Positions 17,087 to 25,742 are shown, counted from the first letter of the stretch. The stretch: DNA of 64,000 bases from JAKAWQ01 sp963745975 (GCA_963745975.1 CAVUZJ010000005.1:682001-746000); one strand, 5' to 3'. The notes: a model not told the origin generated them from the sequence alone. Program-made: numbers and translations.

Positions 17087-17773
17087 ATGCGCACCGGAAT
17101 TCTCGCCCGCAAGCTCGGCATGACGCGCCTCTTCCGCGCCGACGGCACGCACGTGCCGGTCACGGTCCTTCACCTCGACGAGGTGCAGGTGGTGAGCACG
17201 CGCACGCTTGAGCGCGACGGCTACGCAGCCGTCCAGCTCGGCTGGGGCAAGGCCAAGGCGCAGCGCGTGAGCAAGGCCAATCGCGGCCACTTCGCGAAGA
17301 CCAAGGTCGAGCCGAAAGCGAAGCTCGCGGAGTTCCGGACCGCGCCCGAGGCGCTTCTGGAGCCGGGCGCGGTGCTCTCGGCTGCGCACTTCGTGGTCGG
17401 GCAAAAGGTGGACGTCGCCGGGACGAGCAAGGGCAAGGGCTTTGCCGGCGTGATGAAGCGGTGGAACTTCCGCGGGCTCGAGGCGAGCCATGGCGTCTCG
17501 ATCAGCCATCGCAGCCACGGCTCCACCGGCAATCGCCAGGACCCGGGACGGACCTTCAAGAACAAGAAGATGGCGGGCCATCTCGGCGACGAGCGGGTAA
17601 GCGTGCTCAATCTCGAGGTCGCGGCGGTGGACGCGGAGAAGGGGCTCCTGATGCTGCGCGGCGCCGTGCCGGGCGCCCGCGGGGCCTTCGTGCGCGTGCG
17701 CGACGCGGTGAAGCGGCCGCGCCCGGCGGAGGCGCCCTATCCCGCCGCGCTCGCGGTCCTGAGCGGGGGATAG
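17087..17773 (+). CDS. rplC: 50S ribosomal protein L3
   Basis: Protein of 228 aa that reaches the peptidyl-transferase centre. RTGILARKLGMTRLF at the start and the glutamine-methylation-site region HRSHGSTGNRQDPGRTFKNK are clear. It lies 12 bp after rpsJ and 2 bp before rplD. Confidence 0.97.
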   Translation: MRTGILARKLGMTRLFRADGTHVPVTVLHLDEVQVVSTRTLERDGYAAVQLGWGKAKAQRVSKANRGHFAKTKVEPKAKLAEFRTAPEALLEPGAVLSAAHFVVGQKVDVAGTSKGKGFAGVMKRWNFRGLEASHGVSISHRSHGSTGNRQDPGRTFKNKKMAGHLGDERVSVLNLEVAAVDAEKGLLMLRGAVPGARGAFVRVRDAVKRPRPAEAPYPAALAVLSGG

Positions 17774-17775
17774 CG

Positions 17776-18390
17776 ATGCAGGCCGTGGTGACAACGCTCG
17801 AGAATGGTGAAGCCGGGCAGATCGATCTGCCGGATGCCGTCTTCGCGGCCACGCCGCGCCCCGACGTCATGGCGCGGGTCGTGCACTGGCAGCTCGCCAA
17901 GCGGCGCGCCGGGACGCACAAGGCGAAGGGCCTGAGCGAGGTTTCCGGGACCACCAAGAAGCCCTACCGGCAGAAGGGAACCGGCCGGGCGCGGCAGGGC
18001 AGCCTGCGCGCGCCGCAATTCCGCACCGGCGGCGTCGTCCACGGGCCGGTGGTGCGCTCGCACGAGTACCAGCTTCCCAAGAAGGTCCGGCGCCTGGGCT
18101 TGATTTCCGCGCTCTCGCAGAAGCAGGCGGAGGGCAAGCTCGTCGTGCTCGATGCGGCGACCGCCGCCGGCCGCACCAAGGAGCTCCGCCAGCGCTTCGA
18201 CGTCCTCGGCTGGCGCTCGGCGCTGGTGATCGACGGCGCCGTCGATCAGGGGTTTCTCCGCGCGAGCCGCAATCTCGAGGGCATCGACGTGCTGCCGACG
18301 ATCGGCGCCAACGTTTACGACATCCTCCGCCACGAGCTCCTGGTGATCACCCGCGCCGGCGTCGCCGGGCTCGCGGAGCGGCTGGCATGA
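17776..18390 (+). CDS. rplD: 50S ribosomal protein L4
   Basis: Protein of 204 aa lining the exit tunnel; in gammaproteobacteria it also represses the S10 operon. The tunnel loop KKPYRQKGTGRARQGS is present. The ATG at 17776 is chosen for its position just after rplC; the open frame extends upstream inside rplC. The stop overlaps the rplW ATG (ATGA). Confidence 0.96.
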   Translation: MQAVVTTLENGEAGQIDLPDAVFAATPRPDVMARVVHWQLAKRRAGTHKAKGLSEVSGTTKKPYRQKGTGRARQGSLRAPQFRTGGVVHGPVVRSHEYQLPKKVRRLGLISALSQKQAEGKLVVLDAATAAGRTKELRQRFDVLGWRSALVIDGAVDQGFLRASRNLEGIDVLPTIGANVYDILRHELLVITRAGVAGLAERLA

Positions 18391-18728
18391 GCGAGCCCCG
18401 CGCCATGGCCGCCCGCCACGCGCCCAAGAAGCTCTCGCGCGAGGCGATGTTCAACATCATCCGCCGGCCGCTGATCACCGAGAAGGCGACCGCGCTCGGC
18501 GAGCGCGGCCAGGTGGTCTTCAGCGTCGCTCTGGACGCGACGAAGCCCGAGATCAAGGCCGCCATCGAGGGGATCTTCGGCGTCAAGGTGCTCGCGGTGA
18601 ACACGCTGAACGCCAAGGGCAAGACCAAGCGGTTCCGTGGCCGTCCCGGCCGCCGCCCCGACATCAAGAAGGCATTCGTCCGCCTGGCCGAAGGCCAGAA
18701 CATCGATTTCACCTCCCGGCTCGCCTAA
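18387..18728 (+). CDS. rplW: 50S ribosomal protein L23
   Basis: Protein of 113 aa at the tunnel exit, docking site for trigger factor and SRP. NIIRRPLITEKATAL and GRRPDIKKAFVRLAEG are family signatures. The first ATG, overlapping the rplD stop, gives an extra 20 or so residues before the L23 core; starts at 18405 or 18447 would be closer to the usual length. Confidence 0.94.
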   Translation: MSEPRAMAARHAPKKLSREAMFNIIRRPLITEKATALGERGQVVFSVALDATKPEIKAAIEGIFGVKVLAVNTLNAKGKTKRFRGRPGRRPDIKKAFVRLAEGQNIDFTSRLA

Positions 18729-18742
18729 GCAGGATCAGGCCG

Positions 18743-19576
18743 ATGGCACTCAAGAACTTCAACCCCGTCACCGCGAGCCTGCGCGGCACCGTCCTCGTCA
18801 GCCGTGTCGGCCTCTGGAAGGGCAAGCCGGTCAAGACCCTGACGGAAGGCAAGAGCGCCACCGGCGGGCGCAACCAGCACGGCCATACCACGAGCCGGTT
18901 TCGCGGCGGCGGCCACAAGCGCGTCTATCGGGTGATCGACTTCAAGCGCCGCCGCTTCGACGTGCCGGCAAGCGTCGAGCGGCTGGAATACGACCCGAAC
19001 CGCTCGGCGTTCATCGCCCTTATCCGCTATGCGGACGGCGCGCTCGCCTACATCCTCGCCCCGCAGCGGCTCGCGGTCGGGGACAGCGTCGTCTCCGGAG
19101 CGCGCGTGGACATCAAGCCCGGCAACGCGATGCCGCTCGCCGCGATCCCGGTCGGCACGATCGTCCACAATGTCGAGATGAAGCCGGGCGCAGGCGGCAA
19201 GATCGCACGCGCGGCCGGGACCTACGTCCAGCTGGTCGGCAAGGATGCCGGCTACGCCCAGCTCAAGCTGGGTTCGGGCGAGCTCCGCGTGGTCCGGGGC
19301 GAGTGCATGGCGAGCGTCGGCGCCGTCTCCAACCCCGACAATGCGAACGTGCATATCGGCAAGGCCGGACGCAGCCGCTGGCTCGGCCGCCGGCCGCACA
19401 ATCGCGGCGTGTCGATGAACCCGGTCGATCATCCGCTCGGCGGCGGCGAGGGGCGGAGCTCGGGCGGGCGGCATCCGGTGACGCCGTGGGGCAAGCCGAC
19501 CAAGGGCTACAGGACGCGCACCAACAAGCGGACGGACAAGATGATCATTCGCCGCCGCAACCAGGGCAAGGGCTGA
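18743..19576 (+). CDS. rplB: 50S ribosomal protein L2
   Basis: Protein of 277 aa, normal length, required for 50S assembly and peptidyl-transferase activity. GGRNQHGHTTSRFRGGGHK near the start and the conserved histidine region RGVSMNPVDHPLGGGEG are intact. Confidence 0.98.
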   Translation: MALKNFNPVTASLRGTVLVSRVGLWKGKPVKTLTEGKSATGGRNQHGHTTSRFRGGGHKRVYRVIDFKRRRFDVPASVERLEYDPNRSAFIALIRYADGALAYILAPQRLAVGDSVVSGARVDIKPGNAMPLAAIPVGTIVHNVEMKPGAGGKIARAAGTYVQLVGKDAGYAQLKLGSGELRVVRGECMASVGAVSNPDNANVHIGKAGRSRWLGRRPHNRGVSMNPVDHPLGGGEGRSSGGRHPVTPWGKPTKGYRTRTNKRTDKMIIRRRNQGKG

Positions 19577-19580
19577 GGCG

Positions 19581-19859
19581 ATGGCACGCTCCGTCTGGAA
19601 GGGCCCGTTCGTCGACGGCTATCTGCTCGCGAAGGCGGACGCCGTGCGCGGCGGCGGCCGCAACGAGATCATCAAGATCTGGTCGCGGCGCTCGACGATC
19701 CTGCCGCAGTTCGTCGGCCTCACCTTCGGCGTCTACAACGGCCGCAAGTTCCTGCCCGTGCAGGTGAACGAGAACATGGTCGGCCACAAGTTCGGCGAGT
19801 TCTCGCCGACGCGGACCTTCACCGGCCACGCGGCCGACAAGAAGGCGAAGAGAAGCTGA
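19581..19859 (+). CDS. rpsS: 30S ribosomal protein S19
   Basis: Protein of 92 aa in the 30S head next to S13. MARSVWKGPFVDGYLL and GHKFGEFSPTRTFTGHA are diagnostic. It begins four bases after rplB and is followed one base later by rplV. Confidence 0.97.
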   Translation: MARSVWKGPFVDGYLLAKADAVRGGGRNEIIKIWSRRSTILPQFVGLTFGVYNGRKFLPVQVNENMVGHKFGEFSPTRTFTGHAADKKAKRS

Positions 19860-19860
19860 G

Positions 19861-20277
19861 ATGGGCAAGCCCTCGCATCCCCGCCGGCTCGCCGACACCG
19901 AGGCCGAGGCGATCCTGCGCAACCTCCGGGTGAGCCCGCGCAAGCTCAACCTGGTGGCGGCCTTGATCCGCAATCTGCCGGCGCAGCAGGCGGTGGCGCG
20001 GCTGACCTTCAGCCATCGCCGCATCGCCGTCGCGGTGAGGAAGGCGCTCGAGAGCGCGATCGCCAATGCCGAGAACAACCATCAGCTCGACGTCGACCGG
20101 CTGGTGGTGAGCGAGGCGCATGTCGGCCGTGCCACGGTGATGCGGCGGTTCCAGGCGCGCGGGCGCGGACGGGCCGCGCGCGTGGAGAAATGGTTCAGCC
20201 ATATCCGGATCGTCGTCTCGGAGCGGACGGAGGGGCCGGACCTGGATGACGCCGGAAGGGCGAGGGAAGCGGGCTAA
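19861..20277 (+). CDS. rplV: 50S ribosomal protein L22
   Basis: Protein of 138 aa with its beta-hairpin extending into the exit tunnel. LRVSPRKLNLVAALIRNLP marks the start of the core, and the tunnel loop carries FQARGRGRAARVEKWFSHI. About 15 residues precede the core and a short acidic tail follows it. The TAA shares one base with the rpsC ATG (TAATG). Confidence 0.96.
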   Translation: MGKPSHPRRLADTEAEAILRNLRVSPRKLNLVAALIRNLPAQQAVARLTFSHRRIAVAVRKALESAIANAENNHQLDVDRLVVSEAHVGRATVMRRFQARGRGRAARVEKWFSHIRIVVSERTEGPDLDDAGRAREAG

Positions 20278-20957
20278 TGGGGCACAAGGTCAATCCGATC
20301 GGCTTGCGCGTCGGCATCAACCGCACCTGGGACAGCCGCTGGTACGCGAGCGACACCGACTATGCGGCGATGCTGCACGAGGATCTCAAGCTCCGCAGCC
20401 ATCTGCGCAGCCGGCTCGCCGGCGCCGGCGTCTCGCGCGTGGTGATCGAGCGGCCGGCGAAGAAGCCGCGCGTCACCATCTATGTCGCGCGTCCCGGCGT
20501 GGTGATCGGCAAGAAGGGCCAGGACATCGACGCGCTGCGCAAGAACCTCGCGGCGATGGCGAAGACCGACGTGGCGCTCAACATCGTCGAGATCCGCAAG
20601 CCCGAGATCGATGCGACGCTGGTCGCCGAGAACATCGCCCAGCAGCTCGAGCGCCGCGTCGCCTTCCGCCGCGCCATGAAGCGGGCGGTGCAGTCGGCGA
20701 TGCGGCTCGGCGCGCAGGGGATCCGGATCAATTGCGCGGGCCGGCTCGGCGGCGCGGAGATCGCCCGCGTGGAGTGGTATCGCGAGGGGCGCGTGCCGCT
20801 GCATACGCTGCGCGCGGATATCGATTACGGCACCGCGACGGCCAAGACGACGTACGGGACCTGCGGGGTGAAGGTGTGGATCTTCAAGGGCGAGGTCATG
20901 GCGCACGATCCGACGGCCCAGGATCGCCGCGCGGCCGAGCAGGCGCCGCAGCGCTGA
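20277..20957 (+). CDS. rpsC: 30S ribosomal protein S3
   Basis: Protein of 226 aa with a KH domain (GVVIGKKGQDIDALRK, about residues 78-93) and the C-terminal S3 domain (LGAQGIRINCAGRLGGAEIA). It lines the mRNA entry channel. The start overlaps the rplV stop by one base. Confidence 0.97.
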   Translation: MGHKVNPIGLRVGINRTWDSRWYASDTDYAAMLHEDLKLRSHLRSRLAGAGVSRVVIERPAKKPRVTIYVARPGVVIGKKGQDIDALRKNLAAMAKTDVALNIVEIRKPEIDATLVAENIAQQLERRVAFRRAMKRAVQSAMRLGAQGIRINCAGRLGGAEIARVEWYREGRVPLHTLRADIDYGTATAKTTYGTCGVKVWIFKGEVMAHDPTAQDRRAAEQAPQR

Positions 20958-20972
20958 GAGAGGCGATCACCG

Positions 20973-21386
20973 ATGCTGTCCCCCAAGCGCACCAAGTTCC
21001 GCAAGGCCCACAAGGGAAGGATCCACGGCCTCGCCAAGGGTGCGACCACGCTCGATTTCGGCGCCTTCGGCCTCAAGGCGCTCGAGCCCGAGCGCGTGAC
21101 CGCGCGCCAGATCGAGGCGGCGCGGCGCGCCATCACGCGGGCGATGAAGCGCACCGGCCGCGTTTGGATCCGCATCTTCCCCGATGTGCCGGTCTCGACG
21201 AAGCCGGCCGAGGTCCGCATGGGCTCGGGGAAAGGCAGCCCGGAGTTCTGGGTCTGCCGCGTCAAGCCGGGCCGGATCATGTTCGAGATCGACGGGGTGC
21301 CGGCGGCGATTGCGCGCGAGGCGCTCGAGCTCGGCGCGGCCAAGCTGCCGATCCGGACCCGCTTCATCAGCCGGATCGAGGGCTGA
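20973..21386 (+). CDS. rplP: 50S ribosomal protein L16
   Basis: Protein of 137 aa, near the A-site tRNA. MLSPKRTKFRKAHKG and the arginine-hydroxylation-site region RMGSGKGSPEFWV are present. It is followed by rpmC after four bases. Confidence 0.97.
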   Translation: MLSPKRTKFRKAHKGRIHGLAKGATTLDFGAFGLKALEPERVTARQIEAARRAITRAMKRTGRVWIRIFPDVPVSTKPAEVRMGSGKGSPEFWVCRVKPGRIMFEIDGVPAAIAREALELGAAKLPIRTRFISRIEG

Positions 21387-21390
21387 GGCG

Positions 21391-21597
21391 ATGAGCAAGG
21401 CAACCGAGCTGCGCACCAAGACGGCGGACGAGCTCACGACCATGCTGCTCGACCTGCGCAAGGAGCAGTTCAACCTTCGTCTCCAGCGCGCGACCGGGCA
21501 GCAGGAGGGATTCTCGCAGGTCCGCATCGTGCGCCGAGAGATCGCGCGGGTGAAGACCGTGATGACGGAGCGCAGCCGCTCCGCCGGCAAGGCTTGA
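21391..21597 (+). CDS. rpmC: 50S ribosomal protein L29
   Basis: Protein of 68 aa, two helices near the exit tunnel. LRTKTADELTTMLLDLRKEQFNLRLQ is split here for length: LRTKTADELTTMLL then DLRKEQFNLRLQ, followed by RIVRREIARVKTV. The ATG at 21391 follows rplP immediately; the open frame runs back into rplP. Confidence 0.95.
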   Translation: MSKATELRTKTADELTTMLLDLRKEQFNLRLQRATGQQEGFSQVRIVRREIARVKTVMTERSRSAGKA

Positions 21598-21607
21598 GGA
21601 GAGATCG

Positions 21608-21871
21608 ATGCCAAGGCGCGTGTTGAGCGGGCGCGTGGTCAGCGATCGGATGGACAAGACCGTGACGGTTCTGGTCGAGCGGCGCGTGATGCATCCGCTC
21701 TACAAGAAGTTCATCCGCCGCTCGAAGAAATATGCGGCCCACGACGAGGCGAACCTCTGCAAGGTGGGCGATGCCGTGCGGATCGAGGAGTGTCGGCCGA
21801 TCAGCAAGCGCAAGACCTGGCTGGTGGTCGAACGGAACGGCGAGTCCTTCTCGCCCCAAGCCGCCGGCTGA
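21608..21871 (+). CDS. rpsQ: 30S ribosomal protein S17
   Basis: Protein of 87 aa, a primary 16S rRNA binder. LSGRVVSDRMDKTVTVLVER and ISKRKTWLVVE are typical. It is the last gene of the canonical S10 operon, but only 10 bp separate it from rplN, so the S10 and spc operons are probably read through. Confidence 0.96.
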   Translation: MPRRVLSGRVVSDRMDKTVTVLVERRVMHPLYKKFIRRSKKYAAHDEANLCKVGDAVRIEECRPISKRKTWLVVERNGESFSPQAAG

Positions 21872-21881
21872 GGAGGCGTCG

Positions 21882-22250
21882 ATGATCCTTCCCGAGACCA
21901 ATCTCGATGTCGCCGACAATTCGGGCGCGCGGCGCGTGCAGTGCATCAAGGTGCTGGGCGGCTCCAAGCGCAAGACGGCCTCGGTCGGCGATGTCATCGT
22001 CGTCTCGATCAAGGAGGCGATCCCGCGCGGCAAGGTGAAGAAGGGGGACGTGCACCAGGCGGTGATCGTGCGCACGGCCTTTCCGGTGCGCCGGCCCGAC
22101 GGGAGCGCCATCCGCTTCGATCGCAATGCGGCGGTGCTGATCACCAAGCAGCAGGAGCCGATCGGGACGCGCATCTTCGGCCCCGTGGTGCGCGAACTGC
22201 GCGCCAAGCGCTTCATGAAGATCATCAGCCTGGCCCCGGAGGTGCTGTAG
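21882..22250 (+). CDS. rplN: 50S ribosomal protein L14
   Basis: Protein of 122 aa, exactly the family length, at the subunit interface (bridge B8). MILPETNLDVADNSGARRVQ is split as MILPETNLDVADNSG then ARRVQCIKVLGG. An AGGAGG site precedes the ATG at 21882. Confidence 0.97.
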   Translation: MILPETNLDVADNSGARRVQCIKVLGGSKRKTASVGDVIVVSIKEAIPRGKVKKGDVHQAVIVRTAFPVRRPDGSAIRFDRNAAVLITKQQEPIGTRIFGPVVRELRAKRFMKIISLAPEVL

Positions 22251-22254
22251 CGTC

Positions 22255-22575
22255 ATGGCGGCACGCATCCGCAAGGGCGATCAGGTCGAGGTGATCAGCG
22301 GCGAGGACAAGGGCAAGCGTGGCGAGGTCACGCAAGTCCTGCCCAAGGAGAACCGCGCCGTGGTGCAGGGCGTGCGTCTGGTGACGCGGCATCAGAAGCC
22401 GCGCGGGGTTGGCCAGCCGGGCGGGATCGTCGAGCAGGAGGCGCCGCTCCATCTCTCGAAGCTCGCCCTCATCGACCCCAAGACGGACCGGACGACACGG
22501 GTCGGATTCCGCCGCCTCGAGGACGGCCGCAAGGTGCGGTTCGCCAGGAAGAGCGGCGAGGCGATCGACCGGTGA
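22255..22575 (+). CDS. rplX: 50S ribosomal protein L24
   Basis: Protein of 106 aa, assembly initiator for the 50S subunit. A KOW motif (KGDQVEVISGEDKGKRGEV, about residues 6-24) is at the start. It begins five bases after rplN. Confidence 0.96.
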   Translation: MAARIRKGDQVEVISGEDKGKRGEVTQVLPKENRAVVQGVRLVTRHQKPRGVGQPGGIVEQEAPLHLSKLALIDPKTDRTTRVGFRRLEDGRKVRFARKSGEAIDR

Positions 22576-22588
22576 GGAGGAAGCCGCG

Positions 22589-23164
22589 ATGAGCGAAGTC
22601 TCGGCGATGGGCGAAGGCCGGGAGGTCCCGCGCTTGCAGGAGCGCTACCAGCAGGTCCTGCGTCCGGCGCTGCGCCAGGAGTTCGGCTACCGCAACCTCA
22701 TGGAGGTGCCGCGGCTGGAGAAGATCGTCATCAACATGGGCGTGGGCGAGGCGGCGGCGGACGCGAAGAAGCTCGACTCGGCGATGGCCGAGCTTGCCCT
22801 GATCGCCGGCCAGAGGCCGGTGAAGACGCTGGCGAAGAAGGCGATCGCCGCCTTCAAGATCCGCAAAGGCCTGGCGATCGGCTGCAAGGTCACGCTGCGC
22901 AAGGCGCGGATGTGGGAGTTCCTCGACCGGCTGGTGAATATCGCGCTGCCGCGCGTGCGCGATTTCCGCGGCATCGGGGGCAAGGGGTTCGATGGCGGCG
23001 GCAACTTCGCCATGGGGCTCAAGGAGCAGATCGTGTTCCCCGAGATCAACTACGACAAGGTGGACGCGATCCGCGGCATGGACATCGTTTTCGTGACGAC
23101 GGCAAAGACGGACGCGGAGGCGAAGGCGCTCTTGCGCGGCTTCGACCTTCCGTTCGCAAGCTGA
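22589..23164 (+). CDS. rplE: 50S ribosomal protein L5
   Basis: Protein of 191 aa that binds 5S rRNA. The family core starts at PRLQERYQQVLRPALRQEF and includes PRLEKIVINMGVGEA and RDFRGIGGKGFDGGGNF. The ATG at 22589 gives about 12 residues more than usual, and ATG 22607 is an alternative. A small hairpin (23177-23207) lies in the gap before rpsN. Confidence 0.96.
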   Translation: MSEVSAMGEGREVPRLQERYQQVLRPALRQEFGYRNLMEVPRLEKIVINMGVGEAAADAKKLDSAMAELALIAGQRPVKTLAKKAIAAFKIRKGLAIGCKVTLRKARMWEFLDRLVNIALPRVRDFRGIGGKGFDGGGNFAMGLKEQIVFPEINYDKVDAIRGMDIVFVTTAKTDAEAKALLRGFDLPFAS

Positions 23165-23223
23165 AATAGAGGGTTTGGAAAACCGCCGGGAGCGCCCGGC
23201 AGGTTCCGGAGGATGATGCAGGC

Positions 23224-23529
23224 ATGGCCAAGATCTCCGCGGTCAATCGCAATCTCAAGCGCGAGCGCATGGCGTCCCGCGACGCCTCGAAGCGCGCGGC
23301 GCTGAAGGCCCAGGTGATGGACCGCTCCTCGCCGGTGGAGAGCCGGTTCGAGGCGTCGGTGAAGCTCGCGCAGCTGCCGCGCAACGCGGCCAAGGTGCGC
23401 ATCCGGCTGCGCTGCGCGCTCACCGGGCGCTCGCGCGGCAACTACCGGAAGTTCAAGCTTTGCCGCATCGCGCTCCGGGAGCTGGCGGGGGCCGGGCAGA
23501 TACCGGGGCTCGTCAAGGCGAGCTGGTAA
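23224..23529 (+). CDS. rpsN: 30S ribosomal protein S14, long zinc-free form
   Basis: Protein of 101 aa; the length and the absence of CxxC pairs mark the C-minus type that does not need zinc. MAKISAVNRNLKRERM, RCALTGRSRGNYRKF and the terminal KASW are conserved. It sits in the head next to S19. Confidence 0.97.
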   Translation: MAKISAVNRNLKRERMASRDASKRAALKAQVMDRSSPVESRFEASVKLAQLPRNAAKVRIRLRCALTGRSRGNYRKFKLCRIALRELAGAGQIPGLVKASW

Positions 23530-23541
23530 CGGAGAGCGCTG

Positions 23542-23940
23542 ATGTCCGTTTCCGATCCTCTCGGCGACATGCTGAGCCGCATCCGCAATGCGCAGCGGGC
23601 GGGTCACACCGTCTGCGTCGCACCCGCTTCCAAGCTCAGGGCCAATGTGCTCGACGTCCTGAAGCGCGAGGGCTTCATCCGCGGCTTCTCCGCCGAAGAG
23701 CTGCGCCCGGGTGTGGCGCGGCTGCGCATCGAGCTCAAATACAGCGAGGGCGAGCCGGTGATCAAAGAGATCACCCGCGTCTCGAAGCCGGGGCGGCGCG
23801 TCTATTCGAAGATCGCCGAGCTGCCGCGGGTCTATGCCGGGCTCGGCGTCTCCATCCTCTCGACCCCGCGCGGCGTGATGAGCGATGCCGAAGCCCGCGC
23901 CGCCAACGTGGGCGGTGAGGTTCTGTGCCGGGTGTTCTGA
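23542..23940 (+). CDS. rpsH: 30S ribosomal protein S8
   Basis: Protein of 132 aa; primary rRNA binder and, in E. coli, repressor of the spc operon. SDPLGDMLSRIRNAQRAG and the C-terminal ILSTPRGVMSDAEARAANVG are clear. Confidence 0.97.
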   Translation: MSVSDPLGDMLSRIRNAQRAGHTVCVAPASKLRANVLDVLKREGFIRGFSAEELRPGVARLRIELKYSEGEPVIKEITRVSKPGRRVYSKIAELPRVYAGLGVSILSTPRGVMSDAEARAANVGGEVLCRVF

Positions 23941-23950
23941 GGAGCGGGCA

Positions 23951-24484
23951 ATGTCGCGCGTCGGCAAATATCCAGTGGAAATCCCCGAGGGCGTCGAGGT
24001 GGCGATCGCCGGCCGGGTGCTGACCGCCAAGGGGAAGCTCGGTGCGCTCTCGCTCGAGCTCTCCGAGGATGTCACCACCTCGCTGGAGGGGCGCCGCGTC
24101 GTCGTGGTACCCAAGGGCGCTGCGCGTCCGGCGCGGATGATGTGGGGCACGACGCGGGCGCTGATCGCCAACATGGTGCGCGGCGTCTCGGCGGGCTACG
24201 CGAGGGGGATGGAGATCACCGGCACCGGCTACCGCGCGTCGGTGCAGGGCAAGAACCTCGTTCTCAACCTCGGCTATTCGCACGAGGTCGTCTATCCGGT
24301 GCCGGAGGGGATTCGCATCACCTGCGAGAAGCCGACCTCGGTCCGGGTCGAGGGAGTGGACAAGCGCCTGGTCGGCCAGGTCGCGGCGGAGATCCGCGGC
24401 TTCCGCCCGCCCGAGCCCTACAAGGGCAAGGGCGTGAAGTACGAGGCCGAGCAGATCCGGCGCAAGGAAGGCAAGAAGAAGTAG
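23951..24484 (+). CDS. rplF: 50S ribosomal protein L6
   Basis: Protein of 177 aa with two tandem alpha/beta L6 domains, near the sarcin-ricin loop. MSRVGKYPVEIPEGVEV begins the protein, and the second domain ends RGFRPPEPYKGKGVKYEAE. The ATG at 23951, ten bases after the rpsH stop, is chosen over the open upstream frame. Confidence 0.97.
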   Translation: MSRVGKYPVEIPEGVEVAIAGRVLTAKGKLGALSLELSEDVTTSLEGRRVVVVPKGAARPARMMWGTTRALIANMVRGVSAGYARGMEITGTGYRASVQGKNLVLNLGYSHEVVYPVPEGIRITCEKPTSVRVEGVDKRLVGQVAAEIRGFRPPEPYKGKGVKYEAEQIRRKEGKKK

Positions 24485-24485
24485 C

Positions 24486-24848
24486 ATGAGCGGGAAAGTG
24501 GATATCCGCGCGCGCCGGCAGGCGCGGCTCCGGCACCAGTTGCGAACGAAGGGGCATGGGCGCCCGCGGCTCTCCGTGTTCCGCTCGGGGCGGCACATCT
24601 ATGCCCAGGTGATCGACGATGCGGCCGGGCGCACGGTGGCCGCGGCGTCCAGTCTCGAGCGCAGCCTGCGCGAGACACTCGCGTCCGGGGCGGACAGAGA
24701 GGCCGCGGCGGCGGTCGGCAAGCTGATCGCCGAGCGGGCGATCGCGGCCGGGGTGAAGGAAGTGGTGTTCGACCGCGGCGCCTATCTCTATCACGGCAGG
24801 GTGCAGGCCCTCGCCGACGCTGCCCGCGAGGGCGGCCTCGCTTTCTAA
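24486..24848 (+). CDS. rplR: 50S ribosomal protein L18
   Basis: Protein of 120 aa; joins L5 in binding 5S rRNA. RLSVFRSGRHIYAQVIDD and VVFDRGAYLYHGRVQALAD are typical. It starts one base after the rplF stop. Confidence 0.96.
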   Translation: MSGKVDIRARRQARLRHQLRTKGHGRPRLSVFRSGRHIYAQVIDDAAGRTVAAASSLERSLRETLASGADREAAAAVGKLIAERAIAAGVKEVVFDRGAYLYHGRVQALADAAREGGLAF

Positions 24849-24861
24849 GGAAGCAGAGCTT

Positions 24862-25440
24862 ATGGCACGAGACGCGAGAGAAGGACGGGGCCGCGACCGC
24901 GAGGGCGGCGACGAGCTGATCGACAAGCTGGTCAGCATCAATCGCGTGGCCAAGGTGGTGAAGGGCGGAAGGCGCTTCGCCTTCGCAGCCCTCGTCGTGG
25001 TCGGCGATCAGAAGGGGCGCGTCGGCTACGGCGCCGGCAAGGCGCGCGAGGTGCCGGAGGCGATCCGCAAGGCGACCGACCGGGCGAAGCGGGGGATGAT
25101 CCGCGTGCCGATGCGCGAGGGCCGCACCCTGCATTACGATGTCGAGGGAAGGTTCGGCGCCGGCCGCGTGGTGGTGCGGGCGGCTCCCGCCGGGACCGGC
25201 ATCATCGCCGGCGGGGCGATGCGCGCGGTGTTCGAATCGCTCGGCATCGGCGACGTGGTCGCCAAATGCCTCGGCAGCCGCAATCCGCACAACATGGTCA
25301 AGGCGACGTTTGCGGCACTCCGCCGCTGCGCCGCCCCGCGGACGGTCGCACAGCGGCGGGGGCGCAAGGTCTCCGATCTGCTCGGCCGGCGCGAGGCCGC
25401 GGCCCCAGGAACAGTCCAGGCCGAGGCGACCGATGCCTGA
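24862..25440 (+). CDS. rpsE: 30S ribosomal protein S5
   Basis: Protein of 192 aa with a dsRNA-binding-like N domain (INRVAKVVKGGRRFAFAALV) and a C-terminal S5 domain (RNPHNMVKATFAALRR); an alanine-rich tail of about 30 residues follows. It influences decoding accuracy and spectinomycin binding. Its last 8 bp overlap the rpmD start. Confidence 0.97.
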   Translation: MARDAREGRGRDREGGDELIDKLVSINRVAKVVKGGRRFAFAALVVVGDQKGRVGYGAGKAREVPEAIRKATDRAKRGMIRVPMREGRTLHYDVEGRFGAGRVVVRAAPAGTGIIAGGAMRAVFESLGIGDVVAKCLGSRNPHNMVKATFAALRRCAAPRTVAQRRGRKVSDLLGRREAAAPGTVQAEATDA

Positions 25441-25624
25441 GTTGAAGCGCCTGCGGGTGACGCAGATCGCCTCGGTGGCCGGGCGCAAGCCGGGGCAGCG
25501 GGAAACCCTGATCGGGCTCGGGCTCGCCAGGATCGGCCGCAGCCGCATCGTCGAGGCAACGCCCGCCGTGCGCGGCATGGTCCGCAAGGTGGCGCATCTG
25601 CTGCGGGTCGAAGACCTGCCCTGA
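25433..25624 (+). CDS. rpmD: 50S ribosomal protein L30
   Basis: Protein of 63 aa. LRVTQIASVAGRKPGQRETL and LGLARIGRSRIV are the L30 core. The ATG at 25433 overlaps the rpsE stop by 8 bp. A copy of the 137-bp repeat family begins two to three bases after its TGA and separates it from rplO, an unusual break inside the spc operon. Confidence 0.96.
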   Translation: MPELKRLRVTQIASVAGRKPGQRETLIGLGLARIGRSRIVEATPAVRGMVRKVAHLLRVEDLP

Positions 25625-25626
25625 AC

Positions 25627-25730
25627 TCGAGCAGGATGGGATCGCTCGCGCTCACCCAATCCTGCTCTCGTCTTTGTTTTCTCGCGTGATTCACGCCTTC
25701 GGTGGGTCCACCTCCGGCGATCACGCTCTA
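25627..25730 (+). repeat. Dispersed palindromic repeat, copy D (shortened), inside the spc operon
   Basis: A copy of about 104 bp between rpmD and rplO. It keeps the left hairpin (GAGCAGGAT ... ATCCTGCTC), the CTTTGTTTT tract, the mini-palindrome GCGTGATTCACGC (25684-25696) and the right end CGATCACGCTCTA. The large GC hairpin of the other copies is replaced by a small GGTGG-GT-CCACC. It is transcribed with the operon and could act as an RNA processing, pausing or stability element; that is inference. Confidence 0.75.
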
Positions 25731-25742
25731 GGGGACCGAGGG

